This document shows, piece after piece, positions 41,820 through 49,526 of a stretch of DNA of 64,000 nt. A program made the position numbers and the translations under genes. The stretch's first letter is position 1, and each line of letters starts with the position of its first letter. Source of the DNA: Pseudomonas cerasi (GTDB taxonomy: Bacteria; Pseudomonadota; Gammaproteobacteria; Pseudomonadales; Pseudomonadaceae); NCBI RefSeq assembly GCF_900074915.1, contig NZ_LT222319.1:2167001-2231000 (forward strand), read 5' to 3'. The notes beneath the pieces were generated by a model. The model ran no database searches. It saw nothing but the letters and a program-made list of their open reading frames with translations, and was not told the origin of the DNA.

Positions 41820-43424
41820 ATGGCCGAGAACCTATCCATGGCAGCCGGATTACCGCTGGCCGATACGCCCGACGCTGCATCGAGGTGGTGGGTGCCAGCG
41901 GTGCAAAGCGTGGTCCTGTGCCTGCTGTTCGCCGCCATGAGCGTTGCAGGTCTGTCGCTGTATGTCGTCGTTCCCCTGGCGCTGCTGGTGGTCTGGTTGC
42001 CGCGCCTGGTGCGCAGCAGGAAAGTGCTGCCAGGCAGCGCGGTGGGCGACAGCGATATCGCCTTGCTGACTCGCGACCTGTCGCGCACCACCAGTCATAA
42101 CGCGCTGTCCGCGGCCCAAGTGGCCTTTTCCGTTGGTCGGCTGGCTGGCAAGGTGCAATCGCAACTGGGGGCTGCCGAACAGATCGTCAGCAGTGCCGAG
42201 CAGATGATCGCCACCGAGCAACAGACGGCCCAGTTGAGCCAGCAGGCATTGGTTGCTGCCAGCGAGGCGCGGCAGCGCAGCGAATCGGGTAGCAGCGTGC
42301 TGAATGAGTCCATCGAGCGCATGCACCACCTGAGCAAGCGTGCCGTCGGCAGCCGTGAGCTGATCGAGGCACTCAGCCAGCGCAGCGAAGAGATCCAGCG
42401 TGTGACGCTGGTCATTCAGTCGATTGCCAGCCAGACCAACCTGCTGGCGCTCAACGCCGCCATCGAAGCGGCGCGGGCTGGCGAGCACGGACGCGGTTTC
42501 GCGGTGGTTGCCGACGAAGTCCGTGGTCTGGCCGGCCGCACTGCCAGTGCCACGGGCGAGGTCGGGCAGATGGTGGCGGATATCCAGCAGCGCACCGCAC
42601 AAGTCGTGGAGCAAATTCGCGAGCTGTCGGCCGATCTGGACGTGGGTGTCGAGCAGGTCGAGCTGACCGGCGAGCACCTGGGCAATATCGCCCGGCTTGC
42701 GGTCGAGCTGGAAAGCCAGGTCGGCGAAATCGCGCAGGGCGCGAGGAGCAATCAGGATCAGTTGGCAAGCCTGTTCGACGCTGTCGAGCATATGCGCAGT
42801 GATCTTGCCGTCAGCGATGAGCAGACCCGGCAACTGGCCAAGGCCGCAGTGCAGATGGAGGGGCAGGCCGAGACCATCAGCCAGCGCCTGGCGCAGGTCG
42901 GTCTGGATGAATACCACCAGCGCATTTACGACCTGGCTCGTGAAGGCGCACGCATGATCAGCGAAAAGTTCGAGGCCGATATCGAACAGGGGCGGGTCAG
43001 CCTTGATGACCTGTTCGATCGCAATTACAAACCCGTTGCCAATACTTCGCCCACCCGCTTTACAACGCGTTTCGACCGTTACACCGATCAGGTATTGCCC
43101 GCACTGCAGGAACCGCTGCTGTCGCGCCATGAAGGTCTGGTATTTGCCATCGCCTGTACGCAACAGGGCTATGTGCCGACGCACAACAACGCCTTCAGCC
43201 AGCCTTTGACGGGTGATGCGACGGTGGATAACGCGCGTAATCGAAGCAAGCGCAAGTTCGATGACCGTACCGGCATTCGCTGTGGCAGTCACCAACAGCC
43301 GGTCCTGCTGCAAACCTACACGCGAGACACCGGCGAACTGATGCACGACCTGTCCGTGCCGATCATGGTCAACGGACGACACTGGGGTGGTCTGCGCCTG
43401 GGGTACAGGCCGCAAGGCCGTTGA
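41820..43424 (+). CDS. methyl-accepting chemotaxis protein with a C-terminal sensor region
   Basis: A 534-residue chemoreceptor with an unusual order. Two membrane helices lie near the N-terminus (about 23-42 and 45-62) with almost no periplasmic loop, so no external ligand domain. The cytoplasmic signalling helices follow, with the hairpin tip [31 protein letters not shown] around 205-240. After this come about 190 residues of a globular domain ([58 protein letters not shown]), which resembles a PDC/Cache-like sensor placed inside the cell. It should report an internal signal to CheA. Ligand unknown. Confidence 0.9.
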   Translation: MAENLSMAAGLPLADTPDAASRWWVPAVQSVVLCLLFAAMSVAGLSLYVVVPLALLVVWLPRLVRSRKVLPGSAVGDSDIALLTRDLSRTTSHNALSAAQVAFSVGRLAGKVQSQLGAAEQIVSSAEQMIATEQQTAQLSQQALVAASEARQRSESGSSVLNESIERMHHLSKRAVGSRELIEALSQRSEEIQRVTLVIQSIASQTNLLALNAAIEAARAGEHGRGFAVVADEVRGLAGRTASATGEVGQMVADIQQRTAQVVEQIRELSADLDVGVEQVELTGEHLGNIARLAVELESQVGEIAQGARSNQDQLASLFDAVEHMRSDLAVSDEQTRQLAKAAVQMEGQAETISQRLAQVGLDEYHQRIYDLAREGARMISEKFEADIEQGRVSLDDLFDRNYKPVANTSPTRFTTRFDRYTDQVLPALQEPLLSRHEGLVFAIACTQQGYVPTHNNAFSQPLTGDATVDNARNRSKRKFDDRTGIRCGSHQQPVLLQTYTRDTGELMHDLSVPIMVNGRHWGGLRLGYRPQGR

Positions 43425-43693
43425 TACGGGTAACCGATCATTCGGGTTGGCAACGGGGCTGGCCTGTTAGTTGGTTTTCATTGAAAGAGTGCATCAGAAA
43501 GTTATCAGTGCGTGTGTGTAGGGTTTATTTATAAGTAATAAAGTCATGACTATAGAAGTCGTAGGAAAGGTCTGAAAAGGCGCAACATGGCTTGACTGCT
43601 CACTGTCTTTAAGCAAGCTGTTTAAATCAATGTTATTTACGTTTTGATTTAAGTGCGGCCTTTTCCTGGCTTGCCTCTAGGGACGGAAAAGTT

Positions 43694-45175
43694 ATGAGCG
43701 ATAAATGGAGTTTCCAACAGTCAGCAGCCCTTTCAGATGTGGTGACACGCCGCGTCACGGCGCGGGTAGGCATTTTCTTCGATGGGACGGGAAATAACCG
43801 GGTCAACAGTCAGATCGGTGCCGACTGCCGGGCATTGATGGAGATCAATGCGGGGCAGCACATTAAAGCGTGTGCGGGTCGTCATGTTCAGCCTGGCAGT
43901 AGTTACAGTAATGATCCGAGCAATATAGCCAGACTGGTCGATATCTACCGCCTGCAACCTGTTGCCGAAAATGACGGTGAAGGCCTGATGGTGTATTACC
44001 CGATCTATATAAGTGGCGCCGGCACTACTTCCGGTGGCCGTGATTCGGTATGGCCGGGGCAGAGTTTTGGCCGCGGGGCCACCGGCGTGATATCCAAGGT
44101 GGAAAACGCGTTCAAAAAGCTGGAATCGGTATTGAAGGCGTTCCCCCGCGACAACCCCGACTGTGTGCTGGACGCGCTGGAACTGGACGTGTTCGGCTTC
44201 AGTCGAGGTGCAGCGTCGGCCAGGCATCTGGTCAATGAAATCCTCAAGCAGCGTTCGGGCATGCTCGAGCCGATACTCGAAAGCCGCAGGGTCAGGTTGA
44301 GCGACAGTTTCAGCTGGAGCAACGGCAGCGTACGGCTCAAGGTTATCGGTCTGTTCGACACCGTGGCGGCCATAGGCAGCTTCAAGGACATGGGCAATAC
44401 CCGCGATGCGAGCAACAGGAGGGTCAATCTGTACCTGCCTCCGGGGTGTGCGCAGCAGGTGTTGCATCTGGTGGCTCGCGATGAGTCACGGCGCAACTTT
44501 GCGTTGAACAGCGTCCTGCCCGTGTGGCCCAGAGAAATCGTTCTGCCCGGTGCACATTCCGATATCGGTGGGGGTTATCCTCCACAGATGGAAGAAAGCG
44601 TACTGCTCACGCGCCCCCGTAGCAGCGTGGTCAGCCGTGACAGTTCCTGCGAGGCGGCACCGAGCTGGACGGAGGCACAGGCTGAGTTAAAGCGGATGAA
44701 CCGCGATCACTGGATCGACCCGCTCGATAGCCAGGCCTGGCTGAGGGTTCAGGCATGCGAGAGCAAGTATCCGTGCAGGAAAAGCTTGAATGGCATGAGT
44801 ACGGTCATTGCTGCGGTAGGCATGAGCCGCCAGGTGTTTGGCCACCTGTCGAGGGTATCGTTGCTGGTCATGCACACACTGGCGTGTGATGAGGGCGTGC
44901 CTTTCAATCCGGTGCCACTGACACCTGAATTCCAGCTGCCTCCCGAACTCGAGAACATTTCTACCCGGTTGATCGACTATGCGCGAGGCGGGCCTTACCT
45001 GCTGGACAGTCATGAAGAGGCATTACTGCGTTGGCGCTACATCCATCAGTCCGCGCACTGGAATGCAGTGGTCGGCAGGGTAGGTACGTTAGGCGACGCT
45101 GTTTTCGTCCACGCACCCCAGCCAGGCGGCCGGATATTGCATCCCAATATCGGCCAGCCCGGTTATCCGCAATAG
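43694..45175 (+). CDS. DUF2235 alpha/beta-hydrolase, type VI lipase effector-like (Tle1 type)
   Basis: A 493-residue protein of the DUF2235 family. RVGIFFDGTGNN opens the domain; the lipase triad is Ser170 in FGFSRGAASA, Asp222 in GLFDTVA and His288 in PGAHSDIGGGY. Proteins of this kind include Tle1-type phospholipases delivered by type VI secretion, but others are of unknown role. No signal peptide is present, as expected for such an effector. No vgrG, PAAR, chaperone or immunity gene lies next to it; neighbours are a chemoreceptor and a DUF2789 gene. Upstream DNA is AT-rich (43430-43690). Start codon supported by GGGACGGAAAAG. Confidence 0.85.
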   Translation: MSDKWSFQQSAALSDVVTRRVTARVGIFFDGTGNNRVNSQIGADCRALMEINAGQHIKACAGRHVQPGSSYSNDPSNIARLVDIYRLQPVAENDGEGLMVYYPIYISGAGTTSGGRDSVWPGQSFGRGATGVISKVENAFKKLESVLKAFPRDNPDCVLDALELDVFGFSRGAASARHLVNEILKQRSGMLEPILESRRVRLSDSFSWSNGSVRLKVIGLFDTVAAIGSFKDMGNTRDASNRRVNLYLPPGCAQQVLHLVARDESRRNFALNSVLPVWPREIVLPGAHSDIGGGYPPQMEESVLLTRPRSSVVSRDSSCEAAPSWTEAQAELKRMNRDHWIDPLDSQAWLRVQACESKYPCRKSLNGMSTVIAAVGMSRQVFGHLSRVSLLVMHTLACDEGVPFNPVPLTPEFQLPPELENISTRLIDYARGGPYLLDSHEEALLRWRYIHQSAHWNAVVGRVGTLGDAVFVHAPQPGGRILHPNIGQPGYPQ

Positions 45176-45183
45176 GCCTCAAC

Positions 45184-45209
45184 GCCCGAGTGGCTCACTC
45201 GGGCTTTTT
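45184..45209 (+). terminator. terminator of the DUF2235 gene
   Basis: GCCCGAGTG, loop GCT, CACTCGGGC, TTTTT. It overlaps the stop codon of the convergent DUF2789 gene. Confidence 0.9.
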
Positions 45210-45434
45210 GTGAAGACGCACGTTCAGCTCGTCGACCACCATCGCCCATTCGGCATCTTCGTGCAGCTGTTCCTTGAGAAAGTCAGACTGACGCGGCGTC
45301 CAGAATTCTGCGTCGATCAGTTTGACGTCGTCGGGCAGAGGATGGCTGGCGATAAATTTTTCGATGCTTTCATCATCGGAATCCAGCGCCAATTGGGCGA
45401 ACAGGTCGTTGATGGTAGTTGTAGTCTGTTCCAT
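45195..45434 (-). CDS. DUF2789 family protein
   Basis: A 79-residue acidic protein matching the DUF2789 pattern: TINDLFAQLALDSDDESIEKFIASHPLP, then LIDAEFWTPRQSDFLKEQLHEDAEWAMVVDELNVRL. The family is small, cytoplasmic and of unknown function. ATG 45434 has a GAGGAG site; a longer in-frame start at 45500 has none. It is convergent with the lipase gene and shares a hairpin with it. Not an obvious immunity protein, since it lies on the opposite strand and belongs to a family widespread without effectors. Confidence 0.85.
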   Translation of the reverse strand: MEQTTTTINDLFAQLALDSDDESIEKFIASHPLPDDVKLIDAEFWTPRQSDFLKEQLHEDAEWAMVVDELNVRLHKKPE

Positions 45435-45876
45435 GTCATCTCCTCGCCGGGGGATATCCCCGTATTCATCAGTTCTTATGGGAGTGGTGGGCACAGGCAA
45501 GAGTTCGATGCATTTGGCTGTGGAGAAAAGATGGCTTTTTCTGCGACGGCTATAAATGATATATTTCTGCTATCGCAGGATGCACCCAACGCAGGCTGGA
45601 ACCCGTCCAGCCTTTGCGCCGTGCCCGGGCTGACTGCAATTTTCAGGGCACCAGCGCTGCTGCGACACTGCTGTGTACAAAAGGTATATATCCCGTAGCT
45701 GCCATGAGCCGGTAGAATCCGCCACCCGCCTGCACAAGGTTTGCGGCGGCGCTGTCTGCGCTTCTGCGTGCAGCATGCCGGAAAATCTCCGGCCACATGA
45801 AGCGGTCTATGGACGAATCACTTTCTCGACTGCCCTGACATCAGGCAGCCTCATTTCATGTTTGAGGGTTTGTACT
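45435..45876. other. intergenic region, about 440 bp
   Basis: No convincing gene. Composition is mixed. An in-frame extension of the next gene upstream to 45673 exists but is Cys-rich and unlike a normal protein start. Confidence 0.45.
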
Positions 45877-46344
45877 TTGGCTGTAAGTAATCTGGATACC
45901 CATGCCTTGTTCGTGCTCGGCGACCTCCGTGCACAGTTGGTCAAGCAGTTCCAATCCCGTTTTGTCTACATCACCGAACAATCAGCCGAAGGCATCTATA
46001 TCGCTGAAATCGACACCGAAACCGCACTGGTAGTCGACGATAAACCTCGCCTTGAGCTCAAGGTGGGCGACCATTTCCGCGCTTCTGTTCTGCCCAGTCG
46101 CGAGGGCGGCAAGCTCGAATTGAAATTTCGTGAAATCAAGACCACCGTGTATGGGCTGGGCGAATATGCCTTCGTCGACGTCCCCGAAGGTCACGGTATC
46201 GTGTTCAAGGAAGGTCAGACCGTATTCATGGTCTTCGCTGCGCAAGAGCAACTGCAGATCGGCATGAGCAAGCTTCTCAAAGGCGCGGTCGGCAAGGCCG
46301 CCAAATGGCGCAAGGGCGAGCTGACCTTCAAGGCCAGCGAGTAA
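45877..46344 (+). CDS. conserved hypothetical protein
   Basis: A 155-residue soluble protein, opening (after the start codon) AVSNLDTHALFVLGDLRAQLVKQFQSRFVYITEQ, then a beta-rich middle (ALVVDDKPRLELKVGDHFRASVLPS) and a basic end (GKAAKWRKGELTFKASE). I do not recognise the family. The start I chose is a TTG at 45877 with GAGGG 8 bases before it; there is no in-frame ATG nearby. The reading frame continues upstream to 45673, so the true start could differ. It ends 18 bp from the convergent mrpG. Confidence 0.7.
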   Translation: MAVSNLDTHALFVLGDLRAQLVKQFQSRFVYITEQSAEGIYIAEIDTETALVVDDKPRLELKVGDHFRASVLPSREGGKLELKFREIKTTVYGLGEYAFVDVPEGHGIVFKEGQTVFMVFAAQEQLQIGMSKLLKGAVGKAAKWRKGELTFKASE

Positions 46345-46362
46345 CACTGGCCAGGCGTCGGT

Positions 46363-46743
46363 TCAGCCGCCTGTCGATTCTCCGTTGCCGGCACCGCTGC
46401 TGACTTCCGCGGGCACGTCGTCACCGGCCATGCGCTTGCGGAACAGCGCCGTGCGCGCCAGCAGCAGGGTGGTCACCGGTACCGTGATCGCCAGCAATAC
46501 CGGGATCAGCCAGGCGTGGATCACCGGTTCCGACTTCAGCGCCGAGAAGTAGATGATCGACGCCAGCGCAACGCACCAGGCGCCCAGCGTCGATGCCAGG
46601 GCGGGCGGGTGCATGCGCTGGAAAAAGTCCTTGAGGCGCAGCAACCCCAGAGCACCGGTCAAGGCGAACAGGCTGCTGGCGATCAGCAGCCCGGCGGTCA
46701 GTATTTCCACCCAGAAGGGCACTGTATTCGGCAGTCCGGTCAT
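46363..46743 (-). CDS. mrpG: Na+/H+ (or K+/H+) antiporter subunit G
   Basis: A 126-residue membrane protein of the MnhG/PhaG family with three helices, including LTAGLLIASSLFALTGALGLLRLKDFFQRMHPPALASTLG, which is the family signature. The charged tail after about 105 is longer than the minimal form. It is a small subunit of the Mrp hetero-oligomeric antiporter. Its start overlaps the mrpF stop (ATGA). Last gene of the operon. Confidence 0.93.
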   Translation of the reverse strand: MTGLPNTVPFWVEILTAGLLIASSLFALTGALGLLRLKDFFQRMHPPALASTLGAWCVALASIIYFSALKSEPVIHAWLIPVLLAITVPVTTLLLARTALFRKRMAGDDVPAEVSSGAGNGESTGG

Positions 46744-47018
46744 TCGATTACTTCTCCGCGCAGCAGGAACTTGGCCAGAGCGAACGAGCCCACGAAGCCG
46801 AACAAGGCAATCAGCATGGCCGCTTCGAAATACGTGTCACTGGCGTAGCGAATGCCAAGCACCAGCATCATCAGCATGGCAATGATGTACAGATAATCCA
46901 GCGCCAGCACCCGGTCTTGCGCCGAAGGCCCCTTGAGCAAGCGCAGCAGGGTGATCACCATCGCCAGAGCGAAGATCAGCAGGCTGATCAGGATGGCGTT
47001 GTCGAGCAGTGCACTCAT
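46740..47018 (-). CDS. mrpF: antiporter subunit F
   Basis: A 92-residue protein with three membrane helices (about 6-24, 36-55, 64-82), carrying GPSAQDRVLALDYLYIIAMLMMLVLG as in MnhF/PhaF. Small structural subunit of the Mrp complex. Overlaps both mrpE and mrpG by ATGA, so the set is translationally coupled. Confidence 0.93.
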   Translation of the reverse strand: MSALLDNAILISLLIFALAMVITLLRLLKGPSAQDRVLALDYLYIIAMLMMLVLGIRYASDTYFEAAMLIALFGFVGSFALAKFLLRGEVIE

Positions 47019-47503
47019 TGAAAGATCTCCATCAACGGTCGCTCATAGGTGGTTTTGAAGTGCTCGATGAATTGCGCTTCGTCCTCCAAATCGAAGACAT
47101 GCATCAGCAGCACGCTGCGATCCAGTGCCAGCTCCGACCACACCGTTCCGGGTACTACCGTGGTGACCATCGCCAGCGCGGCCAGGCCGTGGGCGTCGTG
47201 CAGGTCCAGTGGAATGCGTACGAAGGCCGAGCGTGGCGGACGGCTTTCGAGCCGCCAGACGCTCAGGCCGACCTGCACATTGGAGACCATCACGTCGCGT
47301 CCCACCCGCCATAAGAACTTCAGGATCGTACCTGGTTTGCGAATACGTACCGGCAGCGGGCGCAGCGGGGCCATCAATACGGGGGCGAGAAACCCCAGCA
47401 CCGCGCCCAGCAGCAAGTGACCGGGGCTGATCGACAGGTTCAATACCAGCCACAGCAGCCAGAGTGCCAACGAGAGGAGCGGGGCGGGAAACAGGCGCTT
47501 CAT
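47015..47503 (-). CDS. mrpE: antiporter subunit E
   Basis: A 162-residue protein of the MnhE/PhaE family: N-terminal hydrophobic pair of helices (LLSLALWLLWLVLNLSISPGHLLLGAVLGFLAP), then a cytoplasmic domain with TTVVPGTVWSELALDRSVLLMHVFDLEDE, the conserved core of the family. It helps assembly of the complex. Its ATG overlaps the mrpD stop. Confidence 0.93.
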   Translation of the reverse strand: MKRLFPAPLLSLALWLLWLVLNLSISPGHLLLGAVLGFLAPVLMAPLRPLPVRIRKPGTILKFLWRVGRDVMVSNVQVGLSVWRLESRPPRSAFVRIPLDLHDAHGLAALAMVTTVVPGTVWSELALDRSVLLMHVFDLEDEAQFIEHFKTTYERPLMEIFQ

Positions 47504-49185
47504 GGTTGCCCCTCCGGATCGACTTCCCGACTGGTGGGGCCGGGTATCGGGCGTGTGGCGAGCACTGACTGCACATACTGTTTGGGCTCATGCAGCGCTG
47601 CGGCGGTGTCCTGGGTATAGCGCAGCAAGGGCTCGGCCTTGAAGGTCAGCGCGATGCACAGACCCAGAAGGATGATGATCGGCAGGCATTCGTTGCGGCG
47701 CAGCATCGGCGAAGGGCGCTCGTGTGGCGTCCAGAAACGTTGCGTGCCGAGCCTCGAGAAAGCGATAAGCGACGCCAGCCCGGAAAAGATCAGCAGGCCG
47801 ATCAGCATCCAGGCCTGGGTCGAAAGCGCTTCGTCCTGCGCGACGTCCAGCCCTAGCGGGTTCATCAGGGCGCTGAGCAATGTCAGCTTGCCGATGAACC
47901 CGGAGAGCGGCGGCATGCCGATGATCAGCAAGGCGCAGACGATAAAACTCAGGCCCAGAAAGGCCATGGTCATGGGAATGACCTGACCGACCACGACCTT
48001 CTGTTCGTCGTCCAGGTTGGTGCCGGGCGGCGGATGCAGAGACTCCAGGGTACGAGGCAATTGATCCACATCGTATTCCAGAGGGATCTCGTTGGCTGAA
48101 CGGGAGCGTTCGATCAGCTCGCCCAGGAGGAACATGGCACTCAGCGCCAGCGTCGAACTGACCATATAGAACAGCGCACCCGAGGTCAGGCTTGGCTGGG
48201 CGAAACCCACGGCAGACAGCAGAATGCCCGCTGACACCAGTATGCTCAGGCTGGCGAGGCGTTCCAGACGCTGGGCGGCGATGATGGCGATGGCTGCAGT
48301 GAAAATCGTCGCCATGCCGCCATAGATCAGCCAGTCGCCGCCGAAGAATGCCGATGCACCGGCCTGGCCGGAAAACAGCAGCGTCCACAGGCGCAGCAGG
48401 GTGTAGATCCCCACTTTGGTCATGATCGCAAACATCGCCGCCACCGGCGCGCTGGCTGCCGAGTAGGCAGGGACCAGCCAGAAGTTAAGCGGCCACATGC
48501 CGGCCTTGGCCAAGAACGCCGTGGCCAGAATCGCAGCACCCGCATGCAGCAGGCCCAGATCGGACTCCGCCACCTGCGGGATCTTGATGGCCAGATCGGC
48601 GAAGTTCAGCGTGCCGGTCACCCCGTAAATCAACGCAGCACCGATCAGAAACAGCGACGAAGCCAGCAGGTTGATCGAAATGTAATGCAGGCCCGTCGAT
48701 ACTCGTGCCCGGCCGGAGCCGTGCAACATCAGGCCGTATGACGCTGCGAGCAGTACTTCGAAAAACACGAACAGGTTGAACAGATCAGCAGTCAGGAACG
48801 CACCGTACAGCCCCATGAGCTGGATCTGGAACAGCGCATGGAAACTGGCACCGGCCCTGTCCCAGCGAGCCAGCGCGAACAGCAGGGCGCAGACACCGAC
48901 AATCCCGGTCAGCACCAGCATCATCGCTGACAGGTGGTCCACCACCAGTACGATGCCAAACGGCACGCCCCAGTTGCCCGGCAGATAGACACCGATCGAG
49001 CCGCTGCTGCCGCTGTGTTGTACCCAGAGGAACAGCACCACGGAAATACCCAGCCCGAAGATGCTGGAAAACAGATTGATACGACCCTTGAGCGGCCGGT
49101 GCTTTTCGCCCAGCCAGAGCATCAGCCCGGCGGTCAGCAGCGGCAGCAGGATGGGCGCGATGATCAGTTGGTTCATCCCGCTCAT
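47500..49185 (-). CDS. mrpD: antiporter subunit D
   Basis: A 561-residue membrane protein homologous to the proton-translocating NuoL/M/N subunits of complex I. Some fourteen helices are predicted. Conserved stretches include FEVLLAASYGLMLHG (Glu), FLAKAGMWPLNFWLVPAYSAASAPVAAMFAIMTKVGIYTLLR (key Lys and the discontinuous helix). Start at 49185 overlaps the mrpC stop by ATGA; the frame is open further upstream, but that part is in the shadow of mrpC. A loop near 440-470 is longer than in Bacillus MrpD. Confidence 0.93.
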   Translation of the reverse strand: MSGMNQLIIAPILLPLLTAGLMLWLGEKHRPLKGRINLFSSIFGLGISVVLFLWVQHSGSSGSIGVYLPGNWGVPFGIVLVVDHLSAMMLVLTGIVGVCALLFALARWDRAGASFHALFQIQLMGLYGAFLTADLFNLFVFFEVLLAASYGLMLHGSGRARVSTGLHYISINLLASSLFLIGAALIYGVTGTLNFADLAIKIPQVAESDLGLLHAGAAILATAFLAKAGMWPLNFWLVPAYSAASAPVAAMFAIMTKVGIYTLLRLWTLLFSGQAGASAFFGGDWLIYGGMATIFTAAIAIIAAQRLERLASLSILVSAGILLSAVGFAQPSLTSGALFYMVSSTLALSAMFLLGELIERSRSANEIPLEYDVDQLPRTLESLHPPPGTNLDDEQKVVVGQVIPMTMAFLGLSFIVCALLIIGMPPLSGFIGKLTLLSALMNPLGLDVAQDEALSTQAWMLIGLLIFSGLASLIAFSRLGTQRFWTPHERPSPMLRRNECLPIIILLGLCIALTFKAEPLLRYTQDTAAALHEPKQYVQSVLATRPIPGPTSREVDPEGQP

Positions 49186-49526
49186 GCCTTGGGCTCCCGG
49201 CCATCTACATGGTCGGTGCCGGTCAGGCCTCTGGAGGCGAGCAAGACCACCAGAAACAGCGCGGTCATGGCGAAGCTGATGACAATCGCGGTGAGCACCA
49301 GCGCCTGTGGCAACGGGTCGGTGTAATTGAGCAGGTCCTGAGGAATACCGTCCTTGATGATCGGCTCTCTGCCGATGAACAGGCTGCCCATACTGAAGAT
49401 GAACAGGTTGACCCCGTACGACAGCAGGCACAGCCCCATGACCACCTGAAAGGTACGTGGCCTGAGGATCAGCCAGACGCCGGAGGCGGCCAGCACGCCG
49501 ATGGCGATTGCAATGACTTCTTCCAT
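49182..49526 (-). CDS. mrpC: antiporter subunit C
   Basis: A 114-residue NuoK-like membrane protein with three helices: AIAIGVLAASGVWLILRP, VVMGLCLLSYGVNLFIF with the glycine/serine-rich kink, and QALVLTAIVISFAMTALFLVVLLA. The motif DPLPQALVLTAIVI is characteristic of MnhC/PhaC. Coupled to mrpD by overlap; its own start shares one base with the mrpA stop. Confidence 0.93.
   Translation of the reverse strand: MEEVIAIAIGVLAASGVWLILRPRTFQVVMGLCLLSYGVNLFIFSMGSLFIGREPIIKDGIPQDLLNYTDPLPQALVLTAIVISFAMTALFLVVLLASRGLTGTDHVDGREPKA

Noticed and set aside
41850..43415. 521-codon minus-strand frame opposite the chemoreceptor
   Set aside because: Antisense to a clear MCP; its composition follows from the coding strand.
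45195..45434. DUF2789 gene as immunity gene of the DUF2235 lipase
   Set aside because: Opposite strand, no signal peptide, and a family found widely without effectors.
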